The notes under the pieces: model-generated
What the model was told of the DNA's origin: nothing
The model's input: the letters and a program-made list of their open reading frames with translations, nothing else
Database searches by the model: none
Origin: Magnolia sinica
Lineage: Eukaryota > Streptophyta > Magnoliopsida > Magnoliales > Magnoliaceae
Assembly: GCF_029962835.1 (NCBI RefSeq)
Contig: NC_080589.1
Coordinates: forward strand, 22,930,586-22,994,585
Length of the DNA stretch: 64,000 nucleotides
Direction of reading: 5' to 3'
Shown: piece after piece, positions 46,003 to 58,416 of the stretch
How the letters are laid out: each line of letters opens with the position of its first letter
Numbering within the stretch: the first letter of the stretch is position 1
Position numbers and translations under genes: made by a program

Positions 46003-46889
46003 CTAAATCATTGAGATCGATGTGTCGGCTTTTGCAACATGATCCTTCTTATTCTTGTCAACGTTCAATTTGAGATGAGGATATAATTCCCAACATCGAT
46101 CATTGGTGTGCCCATTTTTACCACAATGATCACAATTGTAAGGCTCTTTTCCGCCCTTATTTCGATAAGTATTTTTTCCTTTTTCAGTACCAGAAGGTTT
46201 TCTTCTATCTTCTTTCTCAGCCAAAAGAGCATTCGATTCAACTTTCTCAGATGAAGATTTTTGCTCAGAATTCATTGTCTTCTTCCGAGTTTCTTCACGT
46301 TGAATAATAGCACAAACACTGGAAAATGAAGGAAGCGTAACATCCATAAGAATATTACTCCTGATATTTTCATATTCAGGCTTTAGGCTACTGAGCAATG
46401 AGAAAATTTTATCTTCTTCATCTCTTTTCAGAAGATTTTTCACATTAGTAGTATGTAGGCGATACATGTTTAATTCGTCCCACATCCTTTTCAGATTCCC
46501 AAGATGTTCACTGAACATTTTTTCACCTTGTTGTGCTGCAGCAATCTCAAGTTTTAAGTTCAAAAATGTGAGCGGCATTATTTTGACTGCCATATAAATC
46601 TGCTATTGAATCCCATAACTCCTTTGCAGATTCAGAGAAGGTAAAAATTCCAGCAATATGGGGTTCCATTGAATTAAGAATCCAAGATCTGACAAGTTGA
46701 TCACTGGAGATCCAATCTTCATATCCTGTATCAGTAAGATGCAGGACAAACTTTCGTTCCATTGATGAAACCTAACTTTTTCTTGCCACTAAGAGATAAA
46801 GTTACAGCCCTTGACCAAGGTACATAGTTAATACCATTAAAGAGGACTGATGAAAGTTTCCAACCAGGATTTGCATCTGATTCACCCAT
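46003..46889 (-). pseudogene. Copia gag
   Basis: Structural protein of the particle. It begins MGESDANPGWKLSSVLFNG and continues YVPWSRAVTLSLSGKKKLGF (46,889 to about 46,770). Then, in another frame, come DWISSDQLVRSWILNSM and KELWDSIADLYGSQNN, then LGNLKRMWDELNMYR and EDKIFSLLSSLKPEYENIRS. It ends with zinc knuckle CDHCGKNGHTNDRC (CX2CX4HX4C) near 46,100. Two frame changes break it. Confidence 0.9.
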
Positions 46890-46911
46890 TGATAAAGGAG
46901 AAATGATCAGA

Positions 46912-46916
<5 letters not shown>

Positions 46917-46955
<39 letters not shown>
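46917..46955. repeat. (AG)n microsatellite in copia leader
   Basis: About 19 AG units just upstream of gag. Confidence 0.95.
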
Positions 46956-46956
<1 letters not shown>

Positions 46957-47051
46957 ATGCAAAAAAAAATTCTGCAGAAAAAGAAAAAAGGAGGCAGCAC
47001 ATTTCCTTCTTTCTTAGTGATGAATAAGATGACAACTACACAAGATCTTCT

Positions 47052-47063
47052 GCTCTGATACCA
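47052..47063 (-). promoter_or_regulatory. Primer binding site TGGTATCAGAGC
   Basis: Minus strand. It directly abuts the CA end of the outer 5' LTR and is complementary to the 3' end of initiator tRNA-Met, the usual plant copia primer. Confidence 0.85.
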
Positions 47064-47141
47064 TGTCAAACAACCATTTACTGCTTAAGCTGTCAGAGTG
47101 TGGTGTATGAATGTACATCAAGGGACTTTATCAGTCCAACA
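47064..47141 (-). repeat. Outer 5' LTR (78 bp)
   Basis: Partner of 37,744-37,827. Flanked by TCGAT at 47,142-47,146. Confidence 0.85.
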
Positions 47142-47146
47142 TCGAT

Positions 47147-50100
47147 CTTGACCTAACTCCTATCTAACACCTCCAAACCGTCTCCGTTTTGAAACAAAAA
47201 CTCTGTCAGATTTCATCAGGACCGTTCGATTGGATCGGCTGCCCCCTCACATAAGCGAGTGATAGAGTGGAAAAGACATGCTGGATCGAGATTTGAAGAG
47301 GCGAAAATGGGCAGAAACAAAGCGGCATTTGGATTTTTGGTCTTTTTATTTCTGCTTTTTCTTGCGGGAGTAGAAGCGAAGTATCAGAGAGAAACAAGAA
47401 GGGCGCTATTTTCTCTCGAGTTCGTTTTGCGTCAGTTGCGACTCAGAATACAGCGCGTCTCCTTGCCCTGGGGCCCACATGCTGAGTAATCAGATGATTG
47501 GACCCGTCCATTTTCTGAAATCTACGGTGAACGGACGGTTTTTTATCATCGATGTTAACAGAGAAACTTAGAATGATGAAAAGAAAAAAATTTCAATGGA
47601 TCGATTCATCTCTAAAGATCAAAGGCTAGGATTATTTGTGAAGCTTGTTTATTGGATAATAGATTAGTAATTGTGATGAAAAAAATATGGACTGTTAAAA
47701 TAATATTATCATCTTAGGATGTGGAACCTAGGGGTTGGCGACACAAAATGGATTCTGAGTCGCGAGAGAACAAAACGGACTCGCTTCTCTCTCGTAGATG
47801 CTACGTCTCAGGGTTCAAAAAGAAGGCACGTTGAGTTTGCTCGCTCGCGTAAAATGGATGGTAGGCTTCGCGTCGGACTTACGAACGGTGAAAACGTGTT
47901 CAAAATCCTGGCAGTTCATCAGCTATATATAGCAATTTGAACTTCGTTGTTTTCAAAACCAGGTAACTCCACTCATTAGATATGCGGCTTTGCATAACAA
48001 CCGTTGATGATCTCATCTAACTGCCCAATTTTCTTGTACGAGTTTGGCCCACCTGGAAAGAGTGGTACACTTGATTTTGAGCTGGTGAATTCTTATAGTG
48101 AGCAATTTTTGATCAACGACCTAGATTTCATTCACGTGTGCTGCGAGGATATTGAAGACTATACAAGTGCAACGAAGCCTCTCGTCATCTAACGCGGGTC
48201 GACATTACCGAAGACGATTGGTTGTGGTCGTAAATACCCATAATGGAGCAGATACTATGGAAATGCCATAGGGGTTCTTCGATGCAGTTTTAACTCACTG
48301 AGCTAGAAAATATACAGATAGTTAGTTACTAAAACAGTTTATACGATGGTCGGGTAACCTACGAGGCTTAACAGGCAGGCATTCGGCATACGCAACATAT
48401 GGACGTAGATTGCATGTTGACGCTGCCATTAGCGAGTGGCTACTTATTAGTGCTACGTGGCCCCACCATAATATATCCGTTGAAAAATATTACAAATTGA
48501 TCATTTAAATACCAAAAATAAAATTAAAAAATTAATTCAATCAAGCTGAAGAACATAGTAAATACGTTATCTTTAAAAAGTGATTCGCTCCTTCTCCTCT
48601 TGGATTAAAGATGGCTGATAGGTTGTAGGCAAATTACTTACATAATATAACGAAGTCTTCTTTAACCCTGCGTGCAATAATTATGAGGGGACCATCATAA
48701 GAACTCGACTAACACAAATACTCTCTTAGAGATTCATCGAGTTGTTGGACTTAGTAACTTAATGAGTTCCAGAATTCAATTTATTTCTTGCTTGTCAAAA
48801 AAAAAAAAAAAGGGTTGTGTTCGTGTAAAAGAGGATTGGTTTGTTTTTTTTTAATGCTATGGACCTAGAGAGGTCCTATTTATATAGATGAGGTGAGCGG
48901 ACTATTAACTTGAAGACATCAATGGTCAGAATGTTACAAGAGATGTCTCTGATCATAGCTCATTAATTCAGATTTTTTAGACCGTTGGATCAATGATCTT
49001 ACCATTTGGATCCATTGGCTCATTAATCTAACTATTTGAATTACTTAATGGCTAGCCGTTTTTGGACTATTAGCATTGACTAGTGTCAGTTTCTAACCAT
49101 TATCTGCAATAGATAGATTTAACCATTTGACAAAAAGTATATAAGTTGGTTTACTCACACTTCACACCTCTCACACCATCTTATGACGGTTCGCATAAGG
49201 TCATAAGGGAGTGATCACTTGTGAAGTGCAAAAGTATGCTGCTAACGCATTTACCGCCACACTACCTCACTACTCACGCCATTGCCTACGCCCTTGTCAG
49301 CGCACATGCCTGCGTTCTAGTGCTTCACACTAGAACACGCGACCCACATTCTCCCCATTTCTCAAAGTAAACCATGTAATGTGTTCGGCCATGCCATAAT
49401 TGATAGAGCAGCTCGATCCAAACCAATCAACTTTGACCCCAAGTGTCGAAATAAGCAGATACGTCCAATAATAAACATATATAACCAGAATATAGGAAGA
49501 TTGGTCACTTGCTTAGTTACTTGAAGAATTCTATAATGATCAAGGGATGGTCAGAAGGTGGGAGCTTTCCTCCGAAGGTGGGTTGTGCTTTGCCTTCCAT
49601 AAGAAAGGACTTTTCATAAAAACAGTGCAATCAAACAAAAGAGCCATCAACTGCAAGAGTGCGCCTTTTGAAAAAACTACGTGATATTGGATAGAGAAAA
49701 AATTCAACGTATGAGGGTAGATTTGTATTACAATTAAAGACTATAGTTAAGAATTACCGCTACTTGATTATTGCTACTCATAAAATAAGCTGAGATAAAG
49801 TAAATTGATAGGTTTGTTTGGCGTGAGACTTAAGTATTTTGTATTACTATTTATAGATCTCTCATATGTAGTTTATTCTTCCATATTCTTCGTCCATTAT
49901 TGTAAAAGTTATAATAGTTCAAAAGACTTTCTCTAAATCATTCCTTTTGTTACATTTTTCTTTTGTGATTGTTCATCTTTTATTGTCCAAACTTTGTTCA
50001 TCGCATTCATCTTTTGTATCTTGAAATATTCGACCGTGTTTTTCTCTTCATTTGTTAGACTTCTGGATAACTCGATCACATCACTACATTAACTATCTAT

Positions 50101-51328
50101 TGACGTGTAAAACTGAATTTACACTAGATACAATCCCATAAAAAGCACTCCAAGTATCTTGAAAATCTTTTCATCCACATCCCATTTTTCATGCAATGTC
50201 ACATGTCACTTTTCCATTAGTTTTTTTTTTTCTTCAGAATGGCCAAAAATAGAATATGAACAAAATGTACAGTGTACTTTAACTTTAATACCATAATAAA
50301 TTTAAGGAATATATTCTAAATTATAGAAATGTATCATATTAAGATAATTAAATTGTTTACAAGATCATCGTGCATAAACTATGTTCATGTGCAGCTAATG
50401 ATAATTTATATGTATGATTATACAATTATGCATGTGTATCTTTAGACCGTTGATATTTAGTGGGCCACCATTTGTGGGACTTGGATTGCATGGTGTAGCA
50501 AATAGCACCGACGAGGGTACCATATACTATTTAAAAACTCCATAGGCCAACCATAGTGTATGTGTTTTATCTGCATCATCTATTCATTTTACAGGCTCAT
50601 TCTAGGACAGACAAAACTAAGACAGTACCAATTATTAGGTGAAGTTAGACGATTTGGTGGTAGATAGCCATGAGTAGAGTACTTTTGGTAGAATCGACTA
50701 TTAATCTGAAGAATAAACAATACATCTGCCACATAGCAGCTAAAAGATCCAAGAGGACTCAAGTCGTATTTGTAGAGTGGTCTGACTGCTCAATTGAACC
50801 CATTACAAATAACAACTGAGGAGGCAGGATTAGACTGTTCCATCATTCCCGACCGACAGATCAAAATTTATACGCCGACATCAGTTCATGACAAATCCAA
50901 ATCATCCATCCACTTGTTGGATCGCTGTATGAATAAAATCCCATACCAATACGAATAGTAGGAGCCATCCTCATTGGCAACTCAAGAAAATCTAGCTGAC
51001 CATTTTGAATTCACAACCCTAGATCATGAAATCCACCGTTCACCAAGTTTACAACATCCCATGGGACGATCCATCATTTAAAAACACAGATCGGATTATC
51101 TAGTTTCATATCCAACTCCCAAATCACACCTAAACGTTCTTTAGGATCCCTAGGGTTATCAATAGCTAAGCTAGAGTCAATCCAACCGTCGGATTGTTGG
51201 AATGGCCAGGGGGCCGATAATTTATATCTAAACATTCATGTGATGTGGCCCATTCATAGTGGTTGATCTACCTTGAGGAAAATTCTGCCTAGAAGTAGGC
51301 CCTACAATCTTAATTTAAAATAACAATA

Positions 51329-51375
<47 letters not shown>

Positions 51376-52170
51376 AAAAGATAATAACAGTAATAATAAT
51401 TAATATTAATATTAGTATATGGTTAGTATTATGTTATAAGGATCTTACAAATGATTCACCAGGATCTTTTGACCGTTGACGTTCGATTTCGGGGTGATCC
51501 GACCATAAGATCGTCAGGTAGCACCATTTAGACGCTCAAGTCCAACACTATTGGGATCTACCTCATCATTGGCCAAAGGCCCTAATAGGACCCGTGAAAC
51601 CAAATGAACGGAGTGGATTTCATCCAAGCACCGCTGTGGACCCCACCTCGAGTGGTGAGTGCACTAGAGAGGTGTGCACTCGATGTGCACTGGACGGGGA
51701 TGCTCGGTCAAAGCTCCCTTGACCGATCTTTCTCTAAAAAGAGAGTTTCTCTCTCTCTCCCTCTTGTTTCCGCCCACACTCCTGACGAACCAACCGAATC
51801 CATCTTTTCTGATCGGTGGCCCACCATCTGTAGTCACGTGCATGATCTGGACCATCCATCTGGTGCGCAGCATGGCCCTAACCAAAACCATGTTTTCCAT
51901 ACGCATTCATGCAACCACACGTGCACACAATCCTTGGTGCAAACAGGTCCCACAAGCACACCACGTTTCCGAAAACGGAAACTGTTCTCCTTACCACAGT
52001 GGCAATCCGTGTGAGGGGGAAATCCTCCAATCCCAACCATTCTTCTGGGCAAATCTCAGCCATCTATCTTGCTTAGGGTTTTCCAAACGAAACCGTGGCC
52101 GGTTTCGGTTTTTACCCACCATATTTGAAGGCGGTTTCGGCCAGAGAAAATCCAAACCGTTTGCTATTGA
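47147..52170. other. No gene recognised; dispersed repeats
   Basis: 47,150-47,180 ('gacctaactcctatctaacacctccaaacc') echoes 37,580-37,620 on the other side of the copia. Short open frames at 47.7-48.2 kb match nothing I know. A partial MITE end ('tagtgtatgtgttttatctgc') is at 50,540-50,630. (AAT)n/(GAT)n lies at 51,321-51,420. 'cggtttcggccagag'-type repeats occur at 52,090-52,150. No RNA gene seen. Confidence 0.4.
51321..51420. repeat. (AAT)n microsatellite region
   Basis: AAT units with interspersed GATAAT, about 100 bp. Confidence 0.9.
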
Positions 52171-55100
52171 TCCGACGGTCTAGGAAGGGTTAGGGGATGC
52201 ATAAAAGGGTGCAAGGATCGAGAGATAGGGCACCCTCCATTTTTGCAGCCGCTCGAGAAAAAATCACCCATCTCCTTGCTCTAGCAAACCCATCACCTAA
52301 ACCTTCCTCAAGCTTTGAAAAAGCTTGTCTGGGAGCTTTCTAGGACCCAGCAGAAGCAAGAAAGAGAAGATAGAAAGGAAGAAAAGAAAGGTAAGGAGAG
52401 GAAGAAGAACCAGGGAGAGAGAGAGAGAGAAGGGTGGTGCGTTGTTGCACCAGCCGGAACCGGGGCGGAGTCTGACTCGTTGCCGTTGCAACTCGAGTCA
52501 GACTCAGCTCTGCTAAGTCCACTACTGGGCATCTTCCAGCAAAAATGGTAGGGAAAAGAAAGAAGAAGGAAAGAGAGGAGAGAGAAAGAAGAGGAGAGTC
52601 GAGTCCCGAGTCACTACCGAGTCGACTCGGCTGGAGCCCATCGAGTCTAGCTGGGCTTGAGTCTAGCCCAGGTGTGGCTGGACATTCCAGCAAAAGAAAG
52701 AGAAAGAGGAAAGGAGAAGAAAAAGGAGAGAGAAGGAAAAAGAGAATGTAAGGGTGGTGGTTGTGTTGAGCCGAGTCAACTCGACTCGAACCGAGTCGAC
52801 CGAGGTGAGTCCACGTCTTTCCTCCATATTGAACTTCTTTTGATTATCATTGTTGCCATTACTGCCATCATTAGGATTGTTAACATTATACATAAATGGC
52901 CATCAGTAAATTATCTATATTAATATTAGTTATTACATACGAATTATCATTATTAAATATTAGAGTTTTATTTTGTCAACCTTGAATATTATCATTGGTG
53001 ATTAGAGCATACTATTTATTTCATTACAATAACTATTAATGCATTATTAGCTAACATCAGGTATACTGTTAATATTAATGATCGTTTTGAAATTATTAAT
53101 ATTATTAACATTATGATCAACCATACATCATTAGCCATTATTGGATTACTATTTTTAATTAGCAGCGTTATTAATATTATTATTACATCCATTAGAAATT
53201 AAATCTAAAAATTTATCCTAGACCTAAACTTAAGGATGAAACCTTAAAACCTAGGTAATCCAAATTCTAAGTTAAGACCTTAACCCTAAATAGTGTTTTA
53301 GGATTGGATCTAGTTGTAGAATTTCATAACTCATGGTAGATCATAGTATCTATCATCAAGACTAAGTTCATTGTGGATCATATGACTTTCATCATTAGAA
53401 AATAATTATCATTTTCCTTATTGGATTAGTATGATACTTGTTAATATAATTATTAGTATGGGTCCTTATTACCTTATCATTAGTAAGTATCCTATTATCA
53501 TTACTTGTATTATTTAAGGGATTATTAGCCATTATAAGAATATTAGATAATGTCGGTACATTTAAATATGAACTTAAGGACCATCATTATTAATATTGAT
53601 GGATTAATACTCCTTTTATGAATATTATTCGATCCATTGTACAATAATAATAATAATATTATTATTATTAATAATAATAACTAGAATTCAAATCCTAAGA
53701 AATCTAAGCCTAGGACTAAACCTTAGGATAGAAACCCGAATCCTACATCAAAACCCTAAACAATCTAAACCCTAGGTCGACACTTTGAACATAAATAGTG
53801 AGTTAAGTATGGATCTAATGGTACAGTTTCCTAACTTATGATAGGATCCAAGTCTAACAACGTGCACACTTCCTAATAACACTAGAAGGCGAGTCGACAA
53901 ATAAGGTAATGATTCTTCTCCTTGAGCTTTCCATTTTCCCATTAGCTTAAGTTATAGTCTTTATTTTAATTTACAATTGATATCTCCCTCCTATAATCAC
54001 GTGTTAATTGTTGGAATTGAGTTGCTACATCACATGCTTAATGTTATCCTGTATATTTATTTCATGCTTGTGGATTATTTGTGGATTTGCTTGTGGGACT
54101 TAATCTAGTACATTAGTGGGAAACCCCCACTAATAAATGTACACCCATACTTGGGATGTAATTCGACTAGTTGTGATCGTAATGGACCTTCGACTTGGTG
54201 GTTATTGAGTGGTAGTTTATATTGATCATTGATGTGGGCCTACCATCCAGGGTGGTTGTGTCCAATGGTTTTTAAGGATGGTTTCTTATCGCATGGTTTT
54301 GATATTGGCCCTACGGGGCTTAGTTTTAATAATAGCCCTATATGGCTTAGTTTTGATATTCACCCTATGTAGCTTTGTTTGGTATTTTTCCTTATATGGG
54401 TTTGATGTTTTATTTGTGCAACCATGCGATGGTAAGCCCCATATACTATATGATTGACCACTAGTCAACGGGTTCCACTAAATATTCTAAGGTGGTAGCC
54501 TCATGGGCCGGGGATGGTGGTCATGGGACACTATGCCCGAGCCGTCGGCCTATGCTGGTGACGAGCCCCCGTAGTGACCTTGAGCTTATTTAAATTGGCT
54601 GATTGTAAATGGATTAATAACGGATGGACTAATCATGCATTCATAGCATACAGGTGATGACGGGTGGCTAATTCTGAATGTTGCAGCACGTGCCTAATAG
54701 AATTTAGTTGGGGTATCGTTTCGCTAGTTCCCAGACCACCGACTATCGGCCCACTTTTGGTGAGTTTGGCACTACGCATGTATTATGTACTTTCGCTGAT
54801 GACCGGGCACATTGCATGGGTTTTGCCCAAAAGCCAACTGGATGAGCATCCCTAGTTGATGTGCACTCACGCATCCATGCATCTAATAAGACTGCATCAT
54901 GTATTGTTTTGTATGCCTTGCTACGTTTTTATAACTATGCTTACCTAATGCGGCGGTGTGTAATCTTGAGGGGAATTCACACTGAGCTGGCCACTCATTC
55001 ATCGAATATATAACCGTACAGGCAGAGCAGGTGGCCTAGATGATATTTGTGTTCATATTGATGAGGAGCAGGGTACCATTGTCGAAGATGCATGATTCTA

Positions 55101-55419
55101 TTGCTAAGAGTTACTACAGGATTTTACAATTCAAGACTTGTTTTAATTCATCCTGTTTCACATGCTATGTTATCTCATCTTGTAATTGTAAGTATTAGGA
55201 CATTGGTTTGTATAAGTCATTATGGGCAACTTTTTGTATATTTTAAATGTGAATGAAATTTTCCTTTATGCTGACTTGTCCATTCTACGCTAATCTGCCA
55301 CCTCTGATAAAAAGGGAAAAAAAAAAAAACATACATGGAATTTGGTTCTCTTTAGGTTAACACTCGGGTTTTTGAGAAACGAGTCATGTACTCGCGTCCT
55401 GAAAACACGGGGTGTTACA
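52171..55419. mobile_element. Probable LTR-derived block (solo LTR or truncated element)
   Basis: On the minus strand the right edge reads TGTAACACCCCGTGTTTTCA, a very common terminus of plant retrotransposon LTRs. It begins exactly inside an IMP2 exon. In the plus direction 'gatgcataaaagggtgc' (52,198) could be a promoter box, followed by a polypurine-rich part with two related segments (about 52,527 and 52,685), GAGTCGACTCG repeats (52,590-52,800), an AT-rich part with (ATA)n at 53,640, and a possible polyadenylation region at 55,240. No retrotransposon protein is visible, and I could not find the left terminus or the GTCAC duplication. Left boundary and orientation are therefore open. Confidence 0.45.
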
Positions 55420-58416
55420 GTCACCCTCCCTTGAACTAAAGCCAAAGGAATCTGCAACCAAAGCAAGTAGAAGTCATCTAAGGTTGACATTGAGATCATC
55501 AAATGCCATTGAATTTCAGTTAAAGAGCACAAGCACATTCATCTCCACAGAAACGCAAAATTATTGTTTTTTTTATAAATTTTTTAATGAAGTAAATAGC
55601 TCAAACCTGATTTATCTTAGGAAATACAATTGAAATTTCTTTTTACCATTGCAAGTTGAATATGGTTTGTAATTTTCATCAAATGTGGTGAACATATTCC
55701 AATTGCAAACAGATTTTCTTTCACAATTTCTTTTATCATTAGAACATGTCCGGGGCAGTTATAGGCAATTTGCTTCTACTTTTGGGGGTGTTATTTGATA
55801 CTCCAGCAGAGTATGGTGGGCTGATGGTTGATACAGACGGGCACTCAGAAGTTGAAGGCATGGCATACATTATCTCATATTAAACCGTAAAATTTGTGGG
55901 GACCACAGTAGATAGGTCATCAGTCCATGATTAGATTGTTTTAACTATCTAAACCTTTGATACATAGCCACTTGTTTGCTGAATTTGAAACGTTGGATTT
56001 TTCCATCTCAGTTGCTGGATAAATGTCCTCTAATAACCTGGTTAAGAATAAAAATAGTGTTAATTTTGGTCTATGATCCATCTAAAGTGGGGTTTGCCAT
56101 TGTGGCAGTCTAGATTTAATTTGTATTATATGTGTACAATTTCTTAGTGCCGGCATATCAACCATTACACTCTGCCATAGTAACAAAGTTCTCTAACTTT
56201 TGTTTATGGTTTTTTTACTAACAAAAAAAGAAAAAGAAAAAGAAAAAGAAAAGAAACTATTAGCGCCATATTGTAATCAATTCATTAATTGTAATCAATC
56301 TATGTACTAGACTATTAGATAGCACTTCATTGCGATCAGCCTATGTAATGGTTAATCACATAGCGCCTGTGGGAGTTACTCTCATTGCCAGTCCCAAGGG
56401 CAGATAAAAGAGGGTTTTGTCCGGTCGGCAGCTGGCGTCAAACTTTTGTCATATGTTTGCCATAACTTTCATCATTAATATGGACAATATGACATTCCGA
56501 ACTCATTCTTGGGCATCTGACCTATGGTCTAACTGAAGTTATGGCCCTCGATAGAGTGGAATCGCAGAAAAAGATTCACGTAGCTGACCCCAATTAGCTG
56601 GGAAAAAGGCTTTGACGATGGTGGTGGTGGTGGTGGTGGTGATGATAATGTACATGTCTGTGGTGTGTCCCCATGTAACAGGACATGCAATGAGCATATT
56701 CCACTTTAAAAGAACAGTGCCACGTAAATATCCAAACAACTGTCTGGAGAAAAGAGAGTTTGTCTCCACGGGACTAGTCTGATCTTGTACATGTCTGACG
56801 TGTGTTCCCATGGGAGCTCATGTGCAATAAGATGGCCAGCAACTGGTTTGCAGTTAGTCCCGTTCTTTCTTTTGTTCAAGATTACAGTTAGGAAAATAAT
56901 CCTAAACAAAACTATACTGTTCAATGTGATGATGAGCTGATTAAAAAAAAGAAGGTATGCTTATAACCTTTACTTTTCTTTGTTTTTTATTTTTATTTTA
57001 TTGTTTGTGCAGGTGCATGCTGACAGCCCAGATGGGCTCTTGAGGATATTCTCAACTTCCTTCCAAGGGTTCAAATCATTTTGATCGGCCTTGTATTGGG
57101 TCACTTTTTCACAGTTTGTTCCTTACACAAATTCTTTTCTTCTATTAAATTGCCATATGTGTTTCTTCACCGTTTGGCATTTTCATCCATTTATTAATGT
57201 GCATTTGCATTCGCATGCACACACAAGAGCTCTGTATATTACTAACCATTGTTGAAATTGGATGGCAAATTTAGATGTCGGAATTGAAATGCCCAAAGTC
57301 AAAATTTCTATTGGTGATGGTTGTTGGTGTTAATCTTGATCCATGGGTGGCCCAACAAATCCCCATTGTAAGCAGGTCTCATGTACATTGTTCTGAATTG
57401 TCAGTGGATGGGCCACAGTCAAAACAATGATCATAACCATACAGGCATTGTTTAGTGCATTGTATAACATGGATATAGTTTTACTCTAATTTATCATAAA
57501 ACCACAATGGCCAGTCATCATATTAGGTTTGACAGGGTTGCAGCATTGGGTACCTTGTGCCAATGCCTGTGAAACAAGCCCATACCCCGGTCATGTAGGC
57601 ATGTGGCATTTGAGAAACTCACCGGGCCAAAAGATCTTGAATCCATGCTAAAAGCTGAGTTGTCACCCTCAACCCAGCAATGCCCTTCAGGGATCTTCAG
57701 TATCTCATATGATTCGGGGATTCTGATCCAGTCACCTGGTAAGGCAATTAATCTCTTCACCACTGTCTCCTTGTGGTTATTAGGGGACCTATAAATCAAT
57801 AGAAGGGGAGCAGACATAGCTAAAATCAGATGTCAAAGTATCCAGGTTACGTTTCACGAGTCATAGGATCTGAATCATCTACACCATCATATATCCAGAT
57901 GGGTGCCATTAAAAAAGTTAAAAAGAAAAACTATGGAGCTATTATTCTAAAAGACAGCTTAACTTGGTTAAGAAAGCACCACATGAAGGCATTAGGCATT
58001 AGGAAGCAGAGTTACCTAAAGACTACCACATCTCCATCTGTAAACTTATATTTTGTAAGGCAAAATTTATCCACCAGAACAAGGTCACCTGCAGCCAAAC
58101 AACTAATCAGTGCAGTAACTATTACACCATCAAGAAAAGGCCCGCTTGAATATTCTCAAACTTAAGTGTCACCTAATTCAACTCAAACATAGTATGAGCC
58201 TAAACCCTAATGTTAATCAACACAATAGATAATGAGATGAAAAAGGTAACCCGTGAATGACCCAGAAAAGGTATTGCTGTTCGGATTGAATGTAGGATGC
58301 ATGGAGACGCCCTGCACAGGAACAACACTGGCATACCGGTCTGAAATTGTGAGGCCTATTAGTGCACCTGTTACGGCCTTCTTTGTGATTAACCACAGAA
58401 AATTCAACGTTCCCAA
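55420..58416 (-). CDS. IMP2: Mitochondrial inner membrane protease subunit 2-like (IMP2), 3'-truncated
   Basis: A signal-peptidase-like serine protease (S26) of the mitochondrial inner membrane that trims sorting signals of intermembrane-space proteins. Exon 1 (58,251-58,416): MGTLNFLWLITKKAVTGALI (membrane anchor), then VVPVQGVSMHPTFNP, with the catalytic Ser in S-M-x-P. Exon 2 (58,016-58,088): DLVLVDKFCLTKYKF, GDVVVFR. Exon 3 (57,623-57,788): NNHKETVVKRLIALPGDW, with the catalytic Lys in KR, then PEGHCWVEGDNSAFSMDSRS ending FGP. Exon 4 begins at 55,451 after TTGCAG with IPLALVQGRVT. It stops at 55,420, where an LTR terminus starts. Splice phases agree throughout. About 137 plus a few codons are present of a usual ~165; the WPPQR-type C-terminal end is missing. 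The catalytic part is whole, so function is uncertain. Intron 3 is 2.2 kb and contains an RTE tail. Confidence 0.88.
56385..56655 (+). mobile_element. RTE-type LINE 3' end with (GGT)n tail
   Basis: 'agagggttttgtccggtcggc', 'ttgccataactttcatcat' and 'gattcacgtagctgaccccaattagctggg...aaggcttt' follow the known 3' end of plant RTE elements. That end finishes in a trinucleotide repeat, here GATGGTGGTGG... (56,617-56,648). It lies in IMP2 intron 3. Confidence 0.7.
56617..56648. repeat. (GGT)n microsatellite
   Basis: About eight GGT units forming the tail of the RTE fragment. Confidence 0.9.

Larger units (their letters stand above)
37744..47141 (-). mobile_element. Chimeric copia retrotransposon with ~80-bp outer LTRs
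   Basis: Outer LTRs: 37,744-37,827 and 47,064-47,141, both TG...CA, flanked by CCGAT and TCGAT (a 5-bp duplication with one mismatch). Minus-strand order from 47,063: primer site TGGTATCAGAGC, leader with (AG)n, gag, protease, integrase, RT, RNase H, then polypurine AGGGGGAG at 38,293. The LTR after this tract (38,034-38,292) starts TGTTGGTCGAGAAG and does not match the outer LTRs. It is followed by a second primer site (TGGTATTAGAGC, 38,019-38,030) and about 190 bp of leader-like sequence before the outer 3' LTR. A gypsy element sits in pol. The copia frames are broken at several points, so it is defective. It inserted about 230 bp upstream of the BPP pseudogene start. Confidence 0.85.

Noticed and set aside
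47259-47489. Plus-strand frame with a hydrophobic start (FGFLVFLFLLFLAGVEA) like a signal peptide
   Set aside because: Only 76 codons, no conserved domain after the hydrophobic part, and it lies at a retrotransposon border. Too weak to call a gene.
50818-50840. Possible remainder of IMP2 (PPQ on the minus strand)
   Set aside because: Only three residues agree with the expected WPPQR region, and neither the frame nor the flanking residues fit.
51604-52183. Overlapping frames of 136 and 169 codons
   Set aside because: They overlap in different frames on repeat-like GGCCCACC sequence, and none resembles a known protein.
57520-57560. Alternative IMP2 last exon reading ALAQGTQ after a TTTCACAG acceptor
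   Set aside because: It superficially resembles PLALVQG but then diverges. The exon at 55,420-55,451 matches the family better.
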